Notes under the pieces: generated by a model
The model's database searches: none
Told to the model about the DNA's origin: nothing
What the model saw: the letters and a program-made list of their open reading frames with translations, nothing else
Position numbers and translations under genes: made by a program
Part shown: one piece after another, positions 17,559 through 29,009 of the stretch
Numbering within the stretch: position 1 is the stretch's first letter
How the letters are laid out: each line of letters starts with the position of its first letter
Assembly (NCBI GenBank): GCA_035553375.1
Contig: DATNCY010000378.1
Location: forward strand, 12,090-76,089
DNA length: 64,000 nucleotides
Reading direction: 5' to 3'
Origin: JAJPHU01 sp035553375
GTDB lineage: Bacteria; Planctomycetota; Planctomycetia; Gemmatales; Gemmataceae

Positions 17559-17644
17559 GGACAAAACCCTTGATTGCCAGCCCGCAGCGCCAGCAAGGGA
17601 AGGACTTACCCTTGCTTGCGCTGCGGGCTGGCAGGGTTTTGTCC
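17559..17644. repeat. Type-A palindrome with GGACAAAACC outer arms
   Basis: Outer arms GGACAAAACCCT (17559-17570) and AGGGTTTTGTCC (17633-17644) pair; the inner core is the shared repeat with one mismatch (GCTTGCG). A 4-nt bulge TGAT sits on the left. It follows the FKBP stop by 8 nt. Confidence 0.88.
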
Positions 17645-17732
17645 GTAGTCCTAAGCAAGCGGAATGGCGAGCGGGGGCGTCAGCCCCCACTCGCCATTCG
17701 GTTCGTGGCTCTAATCTTGCGGGAGCGTGGTT

Positions 17733-18215
17733 ATGCTCGACGGTCCCTCCGTGGTTGCCGCGCTCCAGGACTGCGGCGTGACGCATGTCGTATGGATCCC
17801 TGATAGCGACCTCGGCCAGTGGGATTCAGCGCTAAGCACGGCGTCCGGCCTGCAACTGCTCCGCGTCTGCCGTGAGGGTGAGGCCATTGCCCTCGCCGCT
17901 GGCCTGCACCTCGGCGGTCGCCGTCCGATCGTCGTCATCCAATGCACGGGACTTTTCGAGGCTGGCGACACCCTACGCAATATCCTCCACGATCTGCATC
18001 TGCCGCTGTTCTTCGTTATCGGCGTCCGCAGTTATTACGCCCACAAACAGGGCGCTTCGACCGATAGTTGCCCCGTATTCACCGAGCCGATTCTGCGTGC
18101 CTGGCAGGTGCCGTATGTCGTGTTCGAGCGCAACCACACGGCCGGCGACCTGGCTGCGGCGTACCGTCAAGCGCAGACGAAAAATCAGGCATTCGCTGTC
18201 CTGCTGGCCGAGTGA
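17733..18215 (+). CDS. ThDP-binding decarboxylase, alpha (N-terminal) subunit, ComD-like
   Basis: 160 residues from the ATG at 17733, with GGGAG 7 nt upstream. It matches the pyrimidine-binding half of thiamine-diphosphate enzymes of the sulfopyruvate/phosphonopyruvate decarboxylase type: VVWIPDSDLGQW, LRVCREGEAIALAAGLHLGG with the ThDP-activating Glu, and VIQCTGLFEAGDTLRN. The next gene, 8 nt downstream, codes for the matching C-terminal half, so the enzyme is split as in archaeal ComD/ComE. Decarboxylation of a 3-substituted pyruvate is the likely reaction; whether the substituent is sulfonate or phosphonate is unresolved. Confidence 0.8.
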   Translation: MLDGPSVVAALQDCGVTHVVWIPDSDLGQWDSALSTASGLQLLRVCREGEAIALAAGLHLGGRRPIVVIQCTGLFEAGDTLRNILHDLHLPLFFVIGVRSYYAHKQGASTDSCPVFTEPILRAWQVPYVVFERNHTAGDLAAAYRQAQTKNQAFAVLLAE

Positions 18216-18223
18216 GTCGAACC

Positions 18224-18793
18224 ATGATGACGCTGCGTGAGAGCTTGGAAATCCTGGCCGCCCGGCGCGGACAACGAATCGTTATCACGACCATGAGTTC
18301 GGCCGGTGTCTGGCCAAGCCTATCGGATACGCCACTCGATTTTACCTATATTCCCTCTGCAATGGGGCAAGCGCCGCCGCTGGGCCTGGGCCTGGCGTTG
18401 GCGCAGCCGGAGCGCGGCGTGATCGTCATCAACGGCGACGGTTGCACGCTCATGAACCTCGGTTGCCTGGTGACGCTGGCGCATCATTCCGCGAATGTTT
18501 ATCTGATCATTTTGGACAATGGGCTGTATGAAGTAACGGGCGGGCAGCCGACGGCCGGCGTCGGCCATGCGGACTTTGCTGGCCTAGCCCGCGCCGCCGG
18601 CATCCAGCGTGTATACACCTTCGACAAAACCGACGCCTGGCGCGCGGGAGCGGCCGAGGCACTGACGGGAGCAGGGCCGGTCGTGGTGTGGCTCAAGGTC
18701 GAAGGGCGCATCGGCCAGAAGACGCCCAAAGCGCCGCGATCGATGACCGAACAGATTACACGTTTGCGACAGGTTCTCGGCGTGAAACCATAA
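18224..18793 (+). CDS. ThDP-binding decarboxylase, beta (C-terminal) subunit, ComE-like
   Basis: 189 residues from the ATG at 18224 (a second ATG is adjacent). It contains the classical thiamine-diphosphate motif: NGDGCTLMNLGCLVTLAHHS ending in LDNGLYEVTGGQ. Together with the preceding subunit it forms one two-chain ThDP enzyme. No coenzyme M or phosphonate genes are visible in the window, so the physiological product is unknown. The gene is convergent with the glutamate-dehydrogenase-like gene, only 13 nt between stops. Confidence 0.82.
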   Translation: MMTLRESLEILAARRGQRIVITTMSSAGVWPSLSDTPLDFTYIPSAMGQAPPLGLGLALAQPERGVIVINGDGCTLMNLGCLVTLAHHSANVYLIILDNGLYEVTGGQPTAGVGHADFAGLARAAGIQRVYTFDKTDAWRAGAAEALTGAGPVVVWLKVEGRIGQKTPKAPRSMTEQITRLRQVLGVKP

Positions 18794-18806
18794 CGGCGTG
18801 TCGCTG

Positions 18807-21086
18807 TCATTGGCCGTTTGATGTCGGGATGGCCATCTGATGCAGTGTCCAACGACAGGCAGCGCGAACCGAAAGATCGGGATCGGCCAGGACATTGAGC
18901 AGAAGCGTCCGGTGGCTGGGATCGGCGCTACCAAGTTTCGCCAGTGCCAGCGCGGCATTGCGGCGCACGATGGGCGACAGGGATTGCTCCGCGATGAGCT
19001 TCGCCAGCGCTTGCACGAAAGCGACGCGATGAAGACCGGGATGGACACGCTGGAGTCGATACAGGCTTGTCTCCAATTCCAGGGGCGGCGCATCCGCCCG
19101 ACGCAAAATCGCCAGATCGTGATCGAGCGTGGAGCGCGAATACGAAGCCGAGTCCATGACTTTTTGACGCGCCAGATCGAGCGCGGCCAGCAGCGAGGCG
19201 AAGACGGGTGACAAACCGTTGGGGATGTCCGTCTGCAACTGCTGGAGCATTTGCCGCTGCTCCATCACCTGGATGTCGGTCAAGGTCGTGTTGCTCGCAT
19301 CGAAGAGCAGTTCCTTCAAGCGTTCATCGAGCAACGTCATCAATCTCGGCAGCGAGGTATTCGCGGCGAAAAACTCCACGCCCAATCCTTGTTCGATGAG
19401 CGAAAGCAGCTGGACTTTCAGGGCACGGACGCCGCGTGCCAGGGAACGCACCAGATGTAGAGGCGTGCTTTGATGGTCGGATGCGACCAACTCGCGCATG
19501 AGCCAGCGTGTATTGCTGCGGGCCAAGTCCTCAAGGATGGCGATGGCGAAGGCGCGCGTTTCCTCCAAATCGAGCGGCGGTCCCGGCAGACCAGAGCGGA
19601 GCCAATCCATCGTCCAGCCGAGGTCAAGTTCGGTGGACAACGGGGCGAGCGCTTCCCAGACGAGTTTCTCCACCTGAGGGAACGGCACGCGGCACTTGGT
19701 CGATTCGCGGAACAGTGCTTCCAACGTCGAACTTTTCACGCCGCCCCAGTTGAGCGCTTGACCGGGCAGGTAGAGAATGCCGAGTTTGTGCAGTACGTCT
19801 TCGACGTGCGGAACAACGGCGTTGTTGGCACCCTCGGCCACCAACTTGACGCGCAGCCGCTGAGCTGTTGCCGCATCGATCACGTTGGGGATCGCGGCCG
19901 GGATGAAAACGTCCGCCTCCTGAACGATTAACTCTCGGCTTTCGGTGCCGCGAAAACCTTGTCTCTCCGCATCTCCTGATTTCGGCGTGGCGATCCACAG
20001 CGCATCCACCGCGCCGGTGTATTCGACAATGGGACGGTGCGCGGCGCGGAGACGGAGCAAGGCGAAAACGTCGAGTCCCTCGGCGCGGAAGACGGCTCCA
20101 AACTCATCAGCCACTCCCGTTATCTCAAATGATCCCGCCGGCGTCTCTTCGCTCAGCAGGCGAGCCACGGAGCCACCCACATCGCCGAAGCCTTGGATGA
20201 GAACGCGGATCGGCCGGCGCTCGGCGAGACCGTATTGAACCATCCCCGGATGGCGCAGTGCTTCCTGAAGCGAGGCAGCGACGGTTCTTCCGGTCAACTC
20301 CCAGGCGAGATGCGGGAAACCACCCGCCTCGGCCGCCAGGCCGGTAACGGGCGGATGCTGGCGCATGCCGAGTGCCGCCCCCATCTCGCGCGCGGTCGCA
20401 TCGACCCAGGCCATTTCCTCCGCGCCCATCCGCATATCGGGGCCGCCGATATATCGCTGCGACAATACTCCCGCCAACACTGACGAGGCCGCCCAGCGCT
20501 CCAGCGCCGTGCGTTTCTCCGCCGCGCTGACCGAACCATTGGTGTAGTAACGCACGCCGCCTTTGCCGAGGATGAACAGAGACATGCCGAGTGCGCCAAA
20601 GAGGGCGGTCACGGCCTGGAAGTGTGCCCCCTCTTGTATCAGGATCGTCTTGCCGCCGTCGAAGGGGACTTCGCCGAACGGATTCTTATCGTGCATGGCC
20701 TCCGCCAAGCGGATCACTTCGTCCAGCAAGCGCCCTCGCGCCGGTGAGGGGCCGACCGCACCGCCATCGGTGTAACACAACCGCCAGGCGGCTTCGCCGA
20801 TGCGGTTTTCGCCCTCGAAATAGCTCGGATGAACGCGGGAGTAAAAGAGAATCGTCACCGGCAAGCGCCGCTCCAGACGCAACGGCTCGAAGGCATTGGT
20901 TCCCGCGGCGGCATCGAGCAGATCCAGTGTCGCGGCAGGTCGCTCGTCGGCCGGCAACAGTTCGGCGAAGCGTTCCAGCGCGGCCAGCACATCATCGCTG
21001 CCTTGACGTAGGAGCATTTCATCCACCAACTCGGTGGAAAGCCGAAACTGTTTGCGCATCCGTGACCGAACGCTGTCTGACTGCAT
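18807..21086 (-). CDS. Glu/Leu/Phe/Val-dehydrogenase-like protein with C-terminal HEAT region
   Basis: 759 residues, nearly twice a normal hexameric glutamate dehydrogenase. N-terminal ~480 residues carry divergent ELFV-dehydrogenase features: PFDGGKTILIQ near the substrate lysine region, GPDMRMGAEEMAWVDATARE matching the PAPDxxT..MAW segment, and the Rossmann motif IQGFGDVGGSVARLL. VAEGANNAV is the conserved C-terminal-lobe segment. The last ~270 residues are purely helical; the end (NAALALAKLGSADPSHRTLL, ADPDLSVRAACRWTL) is HEAT-like. A NAD-linked amino-acid dehydrogenase activity is likely but the altered lysine region leaves activity uncertain. Convergent with the ComE-like gene. Confidence 0.78.
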   Translation of the reverse strand: MQSDSVRSRMRKQFRLSTELVDEMLLRQGSDDVLAALERFAELLPADERPAATLDLLDAAAGTNAFEPLRLERRLPVTILFYSRVHPSYFEGENRIGEAAWRLCYTDGGAVGPSPARGRLLDEVIRLAEAMHDKNPFGEVPFDGGKTILIQEGAHFQAVTALFGALGMSLFILGKGGVRYYTNGSVSAAEKRTALERWAASSVLAGVLSQRYIGGPDMRMGAEEMAWVDATAREMGAALGMRQHPPVTGLAAEAGGFPHLAWELTGRTVAASLQEALRHPGMVQYGLAERRPIRVLIQGFGDVGGSVARLLSEETPAGSFEITGVADEFGAVFRAEGLDVFALLRLRAAHRPIVEYTGAVDALWIATPKSGDAERQGFRGTESRELIVQEADVFIPAAIPNVIDAATAQRLRVKLVAEGANNAVVPHVEDVLHKLGILYLPGQALNWGGVKSSTLEALFRESTKCRVPFPQVEKLVWEALAPLSTELDLGWTMDWLRSGLPGPPLDLEETRAFAIAILEDLARSNTRWLMRELVASDHQSTPLHLVRSLARGVRALKVQLLSLIEQGLGVEFFAANTSLPRLMTLLDERLKELLFDASNTTLTDIQVMEQRQMLQQLQTDIPNGLSPVFASLLAALDLARQKVMDSASYSRSTLDHDLAILRRADAPPLELETSLYRLQRVHPGLHRVAFVQALAKLIAEQSLSPIVRRNAALALAKLGSADPSHRTLLLNVLADPDLSVRAACRWTLHQMAIPTSNGQ

Positions 21087-21118
21087 GATTGGCTTTGCTC
21101 CCGATGGAATGACCTACT

Positions 21119-21192
21119 AGCCCGGAGCGCCAGCGACGGGTTTCTTTGCGCCAGCGACGGGTTGCCGGAACCCGTCGCTGGCGCTCCGGGCT
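21119..21192. repeat. Type-B palindrome with partly duplicated left arm
   Basis: AGCCCGGAGCGCCAGCGACG (21119-21138) pairs with the region 21171-21192. The inner part GCGCCAGCGACGGGTT is duplicated at 21148-21163. Located upstream of the dehydrogenase gene and downstream of the response-regulator gene, both on the minus strand. Confidence 0.85.
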
Positions 21193-21214
21193 GGTCGTCA
21201 AAAAGTTCGTGCCT

Positions 21215-21760
21215 CTAAGTATCCTGGCCGGACAGTACCCGTTCCAACCGCGTCAGAAGTTCGCCGCCTCGCGCCGCGAGGGGACTTGCCCCCTCTTGCT
21301 GGGGCAATCCTTTGAGCAGAGGCACACAGTCACCCAGATAACCGCGCAATTCCGCGAGGAGACGCTGATGCCCGGCCAGACGATCGTGGGCGGCACAGGC
21401 TTGACGCAGCACACTCAGCAGTTCATCGGGATCCCACGGCTTGGTGATGTAGCGATAAATGTGCCCCTGATTGACGGCGTCAATCACCGCCTTGATGTCG
21501 GCATAGCCGGTGAACACGATGCGGATCGCTTGCGGATATTCCCCTTCCACCTGATGTAGTAGCTGTACGCCGCTCATTTCCGGCATGCGCTGATCGGTCA
21601 TGATGACGTTGATCGGCTGCTGTTTCAGGATATTCATGGCCTCCGCGCCGCTCTGGGCAGTATGGACCTCGAATTCCTTGCGCAGCAGCCCGCGCAGAGA
21701 AAACAGAATCTCCGGCTCATCGTCCACCAGCAGGATCGAATGCCTGATTGTCTCGGTCAT
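21215..21760 (-). CDS. Response regulator, RpfG-type receiver, short C-terminus
   Basis: 181 residues from the ATG at 21760; an in-frame extension upstream runs through the hairpin and the next gene's end. The receiver domain (1-125) has Asp13-Asp14 (VDDEPE), phosphoacceptor Asp56 in VIMTDQRMP, and the FTGYADIKAVIDA and RYITKPWDPDEL segments typical of receivers joined to HD-GYP domains. Here no HD-GYP follows; the last ~55 residues are helical with no known output domain. It probably relays phosphate among the adjacent kinases. Confidence 0.9.
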   Translation of the reverse strand: MTETIRHSILLVDDEPEILFSLRGLLRKEFEVHTAQSGAEAMNILKQQPINVIMTDQRMPEMSGVQLLHQVEGEYPQAIRIVFTGYADIKAVIDAVNQGHIYRYITKPWDPDELLSVLRQACAAHDRLAGHQRLLAELRGYLGDCVPLLKGLPQQEGASPLAARGGELLTRLERVLSGQDT

Positions 21761-21782
21761 CGTTTTCTCTCCTCTCAGAGAC

Positions 21783-21807
21783 GGTTCCGAAAGCGGCTTT
21801 CGGAACC
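21783..21807. terminator. Hairpin between minus-strand signalling genes
   Basis: GGTTCCGAAAG / CTTTCGGAACC, 11-bp perfect stem with a CGG loop. It lies 8 nt downstream of the histidine-kinase gene that ends at 21816. No T run on either side, so termination is only a guess. Confidence 0.55.
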
Positions 21808-21815
21808 GACGCTCC

Positions 21816-23057
21816 TCACTCTGTCGCCGTCTCGCCCGGCGGTCGCAAAGGAAGCCGAATGCGAAAAAGCGTGCCGCGCCCGACCGCGCTCTCGACCTCG
21901 ATGATTCCTCCATGATCGCGAATGATCCCGTAGCTTACGGATAGCCCCAGCCCGGTGCCCTGGCCAACGGGTTTCGTCGTGAAAAAAGGATCGAAAAGGT
22001 GCGGTAAATGCTCCGGCTTGATCCCACAACCGTTGTCCTGGAACTCGATCGCGACGCCGAAAGTGGAGAGCGTTTCGTCCACCCGCGTGCGTGCCTCGAT
22101 GACTGCCCCGGACGGCGAAGCCTGAATCGCGTTCATGAGGATGTTGAGGAACACCTGATTGATTTTGCCCGGATGACAGAGAACCGGCGGCAAGAGGGCG
22201 AAATCGGTTCGCATCTGAATGGCGTTCTTCTTGATCTCGTGTCCGACGATTTCGAGCGTCGATTGCAGGGAAGCGTTGAGGTCGGCCTCCTTGAAATTGG
22301 CTTCATCGAGCCGAGCGAAATCGCGCAGGTTCTTGATGATGTCGCGCACACGCTTGAGACCATCGAGCGAACGCTCGAACAGACGCGGCAGACTGTCGCG
22401 GATGTAGGCCAGATCGATGTCCTTCTCCATCCGTTCAGCCTCGGCCACGAGATCGGGGGCCACCGTCCGCAACGGTTCCCGCCCTTCCCGATACTTGTCG
22501 AACACTTGCAGCGCGGCCGGCACATCGCGGCGCAGCACGGCGAGATTATTGGCGACGTAGGCGATGGGATTGTTGATCTCGTGCGCCATGCCGGCGGCTA
22601 ACTGCCCCAGGCTGGCCAACTTTTCCGTCTGCACCAGGGCGGCCTGCGTCTCCCGCAGCGCTCGGTTCTGCGCCGCCAGCGCCTGCTCCAACTCGATGAT
22701 CCGCTCACCCGCGCGCACACGCACGCGCAGTTCGCCGCGGTCGAACGGCTTGGTCACGAAGTCATTGGCACCGGCTTCCAACCCTTCGATTACGTCCTGT
22801 TTCTGAGCCTTGGCCGTCAGCAAGATGATGTATACGTAGGCTCCGGTAGGGCGTCCTCGAATCTGGCGGATCAACTCCAGTCCGTCCATCTCGGGCATCA
22901 CCCAGTCGCTGAGGACGAGCGGAAATTCGCCGTCCTCGAAGAGTCGCCAGGCGGCCGCGCCGTCGGGCGCGGCGACGACCTGATGCCCCCATTGCCGCAA
23001 ATAATTCAGCAACAGATGACGAGAAACCGGCTCATCCTCGGCGATAAGGACTTTCAC
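21816..23057 (-). CDS. Receiver-histidine kinase hybrid (REC-HisKA-HATPase)
   Basis: 413 residues, soluble. Receiver at 1-120 with phosphoacceptor Asp51 (VLSDWVMPEMDG) and Lys103. A coiled-coil linker (IELEQALAAQNRALRETQAA) leads into HisKA with His159 in AAGMAHEINNP. The ATPase domain has the N box (INQVFLNILMNAIQA), DNGCGI and GTGLGLSVSYGI. It is a complete kinase that is itself controlled by phosphorylation of the fused receiver, as in many planctomycete and delta-proteobacterial systems. No membrane segment or sensor domain. Neighbouring genes are all on the same strand and also two-component proteins. Confidence 0.93.
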   Translation of the reverse strand: MKVLIAEDEPVSRHLLLNYLRQWGHQVVAAPDGAAAWRLFEDGEFPLVLSDWVMPEMDGLELIRQIRGRPTGAYVYIILLTAKAQKQDVIEGLEAGANDFVTKPFDRGELRVRVRAGERIIELEQALAAQNRALRETQAALVQTEKLASLGQLAAGMAHEINNPIAYVANNLAVLRRDVPAALQVFDKYREGREPLRTVAPDLVAEAERMEKDIDLAYIRDSLPRLFERSLDGLKRVRDIIKNLRDFARLDEANFKEADLNASLQSTLEIVGHEIKKNAIQMRTDFALLPPVLCHPGKINQVFLNILMNAIQASPSGAVIEARTRVDETLSTFGVAIEFQDNGCGIKPEHLPHLFDPFFTTKPVGQGTGLGLSVSYGIIRDHGGIIEVESAVGRGTLFRIRLPLRPPGETATE

Positions 23058-23089
23058 GATCGCTTTCCTCTTACACGCGCCGCCTTATC

Positions 23090-23175
23090 TTTCTCCCCTC
23101 TCCCCTGTACTCGGGGGAGAGACTTCCCCCTCACCCCCAACCCCTCTCCCCCGAGTACAGGGGAGAGGGGAGAAA
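23090..23175. repeat. Perfect 32-bp palindrome, CT-rich
   Basis: Arms 23090-23121 and 23144-23175 are perfectly complementary (TTTCTCCCCTCTCCCCTGTA and on), loop of 22 nt. It lies between the REC-kinase and REC-HATPase genes, in front of the former and behind the latter. Confidence 0.88.
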
Positions 23176-23184
23176 AGCCCAGAA

Positions 23185-24099
23185 TCACGCACGCCGACGC
23201 TTGACCAGGGTAATCTCGTTGCCCTTCTCGTTGTGGCGTACTTCATCCATGAAGGTGCGAATGAGCAAAAGCCCCCGGCCGCTGACTTTTTCGAGGTTGG
23301 CTGGATCAGTCGGGTCCGGCAGACTTGAGGGATCGAACCCTGCTCCCTCGTCGCGGATCACATAGCAAGCCTCGGTGGGCGATTCGCGGGCGAGAACATG
23401 GACGCGACGATCACCATAAGGTTTACTGCGCCGGCGTTCCTCCAAGAGCTGACGATAGGATTTTTCGTCCTTCTCACGCAGTTCCGAGCCGACCTCCAGA
23501 TTACCGTGATACATGGCGTTGAGGAGCGCTTCGCTCAGTGCCACGGTGACGCGCAGGCGTTCGTTCTCCGGGCAGCACTTCAAGCGGCGAAGGTTCTCGC
23601 ACACATGGCCGATCAGCGCCGGGATGAGACTCGGATCGTTATCGAGGACGAACTCGGCCTCCGTTCGCGTCAGACATTCCATGAGACGCTGCTGGCTGCG
23701 CTCGGCGGTGGTCAGGCGGAGGACATCTTCAATGGTTTCGAGCAGGTCGCGTGCCAGGTTGTGCTTGGGCACGTAGCTGGCAGCCCCTTTTTGCAGCGCC
23801 TGCATGGCGATTTCCTCGCTGCCGTGCGCCGTCATCAGAACAACCGGCATGAGCGGGTAACGGGTATGGATGGTTTCAACCAGTTCCAGGCCGTTCATAC
23901 CGGGCATCATCATATCCGTCAGCACGAGGTCGGGTATCTCGCGCTGGATCACCTCCAGGGCTTCCTCGCCACTGGCGGCGTCGATCACGCTGAGGCCGGT
24001 ACGGCAGGCCAGCGCCTCCAGCCCCGGTCGGCGCTCGAGAAGACTCTTCGCCAGGACTCGATCCGTTCGCGTATCATCCACCACAAGGATCTTCGCCAT
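23185..24099 (-). CDS. Receiver fused to RsbW-like HATPase
   Basis: 304 residues. Receiver domain at 1-125 with phosphoacceptor Asp62 (LVLTDMMMPGMNG). After a linker, residues ~165-300 form a GHKL ATPase of the anti-sigma/serine-kinase type: ALSEALLNAMYHGNLE as N box, RDEGAGFDPSSLPDP, and GRGLLLIRTFMDEV. There is no HisKA domain, so it is more likely a serine-kinase/anti-sigma switch protein than a histidine kinase. The target (an anti-anti-sigma or sigma factor) is not next door. Part of the minus-strand signalling block. Confidence 0.88.
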   Translation of the reverse strand: MAKILVVDDTRTDRVLAKSLLERRPGLEALACRTGLSVIDAASGEEALEVIQREIPDLVLTDMMMPGMNGLELVETIHTRYPLMPVVLMTAHGSEEIAMQALQKGAASYVPKHNLARDLLETIEDVLRLTTAERSQQRLMECLTRTEAEFVLDNDPSLIPALIGHVCENLRRLKCCPENERLRVTVALSEALLNAMYHGNLEVGSELREKDEKSYRQLLEERRRSKPYGDRRVHVLARESPTEACYVIRDEGAGFDPSSLPDPTDPANLEKVSGRGLLLIRTFMDEVRHNEKGNEITLVKRRRA

Positions 24100-24135
24100 C
24101 GGTTTTCCCCTTGCGTATCAGAGCGTGAAGGCAAA

Positions 24136-24175
24136 CCGTTTACGTTTCGCGGCCGTTTCCGCGAAACGTAAACGG
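24136..24175. repeat. Perfect 17-bp palindrome next to the GERPA element
   Basis: CCGTTTACGTTTCGCGG (24136-24152) pairs perfectly with 24159-24175; loop CCGTTT. It directly abuts the repeat element at 24177-24200 and follows the end of the hybrid-kinase gene. Confidence 0.85.
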
Positions 24176-24183
24176 GAGCCGGC

Positions 24184-26949
<2,766 letters not shown>

Positions 26950-27036
26950 GGGAGCTTCACTCCTGATGCCAGCGTCCGTCGTGCAGTAGCGTACACCCGC
27001 TGCGCAACCCACGCAACAGGCGAGACCGTCCTTCGT

Positions 27037-27113
27037 CCCCGGCGAGCGGGGTCGCGTAAGCGCCCCGAGTCTCTCCCGTACTCGGGGCGCTTACGCGACC
27101 CCGCTCGCCGGGG
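27037..27113. repeat. Perfect 34-bp palindrome between two kinase genes
   Basis: Arms 27037-27070 and 27080-27113 (CCCCGGCGAGCGGGGTCGCG and on) are perfectly complementary with a 9-nt loop. It ends 1 nt before the stop codon of the REC-kinase gene at 27115. Confidence 0.88.
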
Positions 27114-27114
27114 T

Positions 27115-28272
27115 TCACTGCGGCAGTGTGAGCGTGAACGTCGTTCCTTGTCCGAGCGTACTGACCACGTCCACCGTACCGCCGTGCATACCCACAAACG
27201 CGCGCACCACGCTGAGTCCCAATCCCAGCCCGCGCCGGCCAAACTCGAATTGCCCCGACGAATGCCGCGACACATCCAACTCCGTGAAAAACGGTGTGAA
27301 AATGTGCGGCAGATTCGCCGGAGCGATGCCCACGCCGCTGTCGCGCACTTGGAGCCGCACCCCGTCGCCGGTGTGCCGGCCGATTACCTCGATCGTTCCG
27401 CCATCCGGCGTGAATTTGATGGCGTTAATCAGCAAATGATCGAGACAAATACGAATCTTACCCGATTCCACATGGATGCTCCCCAGATCGGGAGCGAGAT
27501 CCATGACCAGCCGTTGCTGGCGCTGCTCGACAAAGGGCCGAATGTCCTCGACGGCCTCGCGTACCAGGGCGGCGCAGTCCGTGGGCTGGCGTTCGAGCGG
27601 CCGTTCAAAGCGACCGGCTTGCAGCATTTGCAGCAACTGCTCCACCAGCTTGTGAAGTCGTTTCCCCGCCTGCTGAATACGGCGGAAGCCGTCCGCCGCC
27701 CGGACATCCAGCCCTTTCATCCGCAGGGCCAAGTCCGGCATAGCAAGCAGGATCGTCAACGGCGTTCGTAGCTCGTGGCTGGCCACGCGAATGAACGCCT
27801 CTTTCAAAGCGTTGGCCTGGCGCAGCTCGGCGTTGGCCTGCTCTAGTTCCTGGTTTTTGCCGCGCAGATCATCGAGCAATTGCTGGCGTTCTTGCAACAG
27901 TTCGTATTGCTCGCCGGCCTGATGCAGGACCGTCAGCAATTCATCGGGATCCCACGGCTTGGTGATGTAGCGATAAACATGGCCCTCGTTGATGGCGTCG
28001 ATGACGGCCTTGATGTCGGCGTAGCCGGTAAATAGAAGGCGGATGGCGTCGGGATGATCGCGGCGAACGGTGCGCAGGAATTCGATGCCGGTGATGTTGG
28101 GCATGCGCTGATCGCTCATGACAACATGGACCGGCTGTTCGTCGAGCAGGCGCAGCCCCTCCCGCGCGTGGGTTGCGCCCAGAACGCGATACTCTCGGCG
28201 CAGCAGGTCTTGCAGGCTCTGCACCACATCGGGTTCATCATCGACGACCAGGAGCGTATGACGCCGGAGCAT
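27115..28272 (-). CDS. Receiver-histidine kinase hybrid (RpfG-type REC-HisKA-HATPase)
   Basis: 385 residues. Receiver with Asp54 (VVMSDQRMPNITG) and the same FTGYADIKAVIDA..YRYITKPWDPDELL block as the regulator at 21215-21760, so the two receivers are close paralogues. A coiled coil (LEQANAELRQANALKEAF) joins it to HisKA with His166 in VASHELRTPL. ATPase motifs: LLINAIKFTPDGG, RDSGVGIA, RRGLGLGLSVV. Soluble, without sensor domain. Transcribed away from the hypothetical gene at 28387. Confidence 0.93.
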   Translation of the reverse strand: MLRRHTLLVVDDEPDVVQSLQDLLRREYRVLGATHAREGLRLLDEQPVHVVMSDQRMPNITGIEFLRTVRRDHPDAIRLLFTGYADIKAVIDAINEGHVYRYITKPWDPDELLTVLHQAGEQYELLQERQQLLDDLRGKNQELEQANAELRQANALKEAFIRVASHELRTPLTILLAMPDLALRMKGLDVRAADGFRRIQQAGKRLHKLVEQLLQMLQAGRFERPLERQPTDCAALVREAVEDIRPFVEQRQQRLVMDLAPDLGSIHVESGKIRICLDHLLINAIKFTPDGGTIEVIGRHTGDGVRLQVRDSGVGIAPANLPHIFTPFFTELDVSRHSSGQFEFGRRGLGLGLSVVRAFVGMHGGTVDVVSTLGQGTTFTLTLPQ

Positions 28273-28386
28273 GGGTAGCGCCCCGAGGGAGGGTTGACAT
28301 GCGTCGTCGCAAGTGGAACACTAATTGAATTATCTCTCATTCCGCCCATTTTGTCTATCAGGTGTGTTCCGTGAGGCTGTCCCGCC

Positions 28387-28836
28387 ATGAATGGTTTGAC
28401 GACTGCCTTGCTCCATCGAGCCTGTCGAATCTTTCTGGAACGCGCTTACCCGGAAGGTAGCCGCACCATTCCTCCGCCAATCCGCGGCTATTTCGACCTT
28501 CGAGTCGATCAACCACTGGAGGCTCTTCTGCTTCCTCCGCTGTGTCAGCCTTTGCCGGTCCAGGAGGGCGCCCTTCGCGGCTATGTCCTACGGCTGGGCA
28601 GTGCGCTCCATCCGCATCTCAAACTGCGAATCGTGGATCACGGGGACGCCGGTTGCGTCTTCGCCGTCGATACCCACGACGCGATTTTCCTCGATTCCAG
28701 TGACCCAGACGCGACGCGCTGGATGCGGTTCCAACACGGCAATCGCCAACTCAAGGAACAGATCGAACGCGCCTGGGAGGAGGCGGGGCTACTGACGTTC
28801 AATGCTCTGTTGCGTCATGAACTGGCAAGGAAGTGA
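28387..28836 (+). CDS. Conserved-looking hypothetical protein
   Basis: 149 residues, soluble, no recognised family. N-terminal half is rich in Pro and Leu (TIPPPIRGYFDLRVDQPLEA, LLLPPLCQPLPVQEG); the second half alternates beta-like segments (YVLRLGSALHPHLKLRIVDH, CVFAVDTHDAIFLDSSD) with a final helix (LKEQIERAWEEAGLLTF). Codon use is like its neighbours and its reading frame is not explained by another gene, so it is likely real. It starts 114 nt from the divergent kinase gene. Confidence 0.65.
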   Translation: MNGLTTALLHRACRIFLERAYPEGSRTIPPPIRGYFDLRVDQPLEALLLPPLCQPLPVQEGALRGYVLRLGSALHPHLKLRIVDHGDAGCVFAVDTHDAIFLDSSDPDATRWMRFQHGNRQLKEQIERAWEEAGLLTFNALLRHELARK

Positions 28837-28865
28837 GGACCAGCCCATCGCGCCAACACGACGCA

Positions 28866-28891
28866 TTGCCAGCCTGCGGCGCCAGCAAGGG
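28866..28891. repeat. Solitary half of a type-A palindrome
   Basis: TTGCCAGCCTGCGGCGCCAG and the following CAAGGG match one arm of the type-A repeat with two substitutions. The second arm is missing, so no hairpin can form; probably a decayed copy. Confidence 0.7.
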
Positions 28892-29009
28892 TTTTCGGAT
28901 TTCCGGATTTCCCATAGAGATAGTTGACGGCGGCGACAACGGAGGTTAGGGTGAAGAAATAACCCCTTTCCGGGTTCATCTCTTTCGAGTCACACAGGGA
29001 GGTTTTTTC

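Noticed and set aside
12743..17644. CRISPR array
   Set aside because: Four copies of one palindrome lie within 5 kb, but they are separated by whole genes, are long hairpins and have no regular spacers or cas genes.
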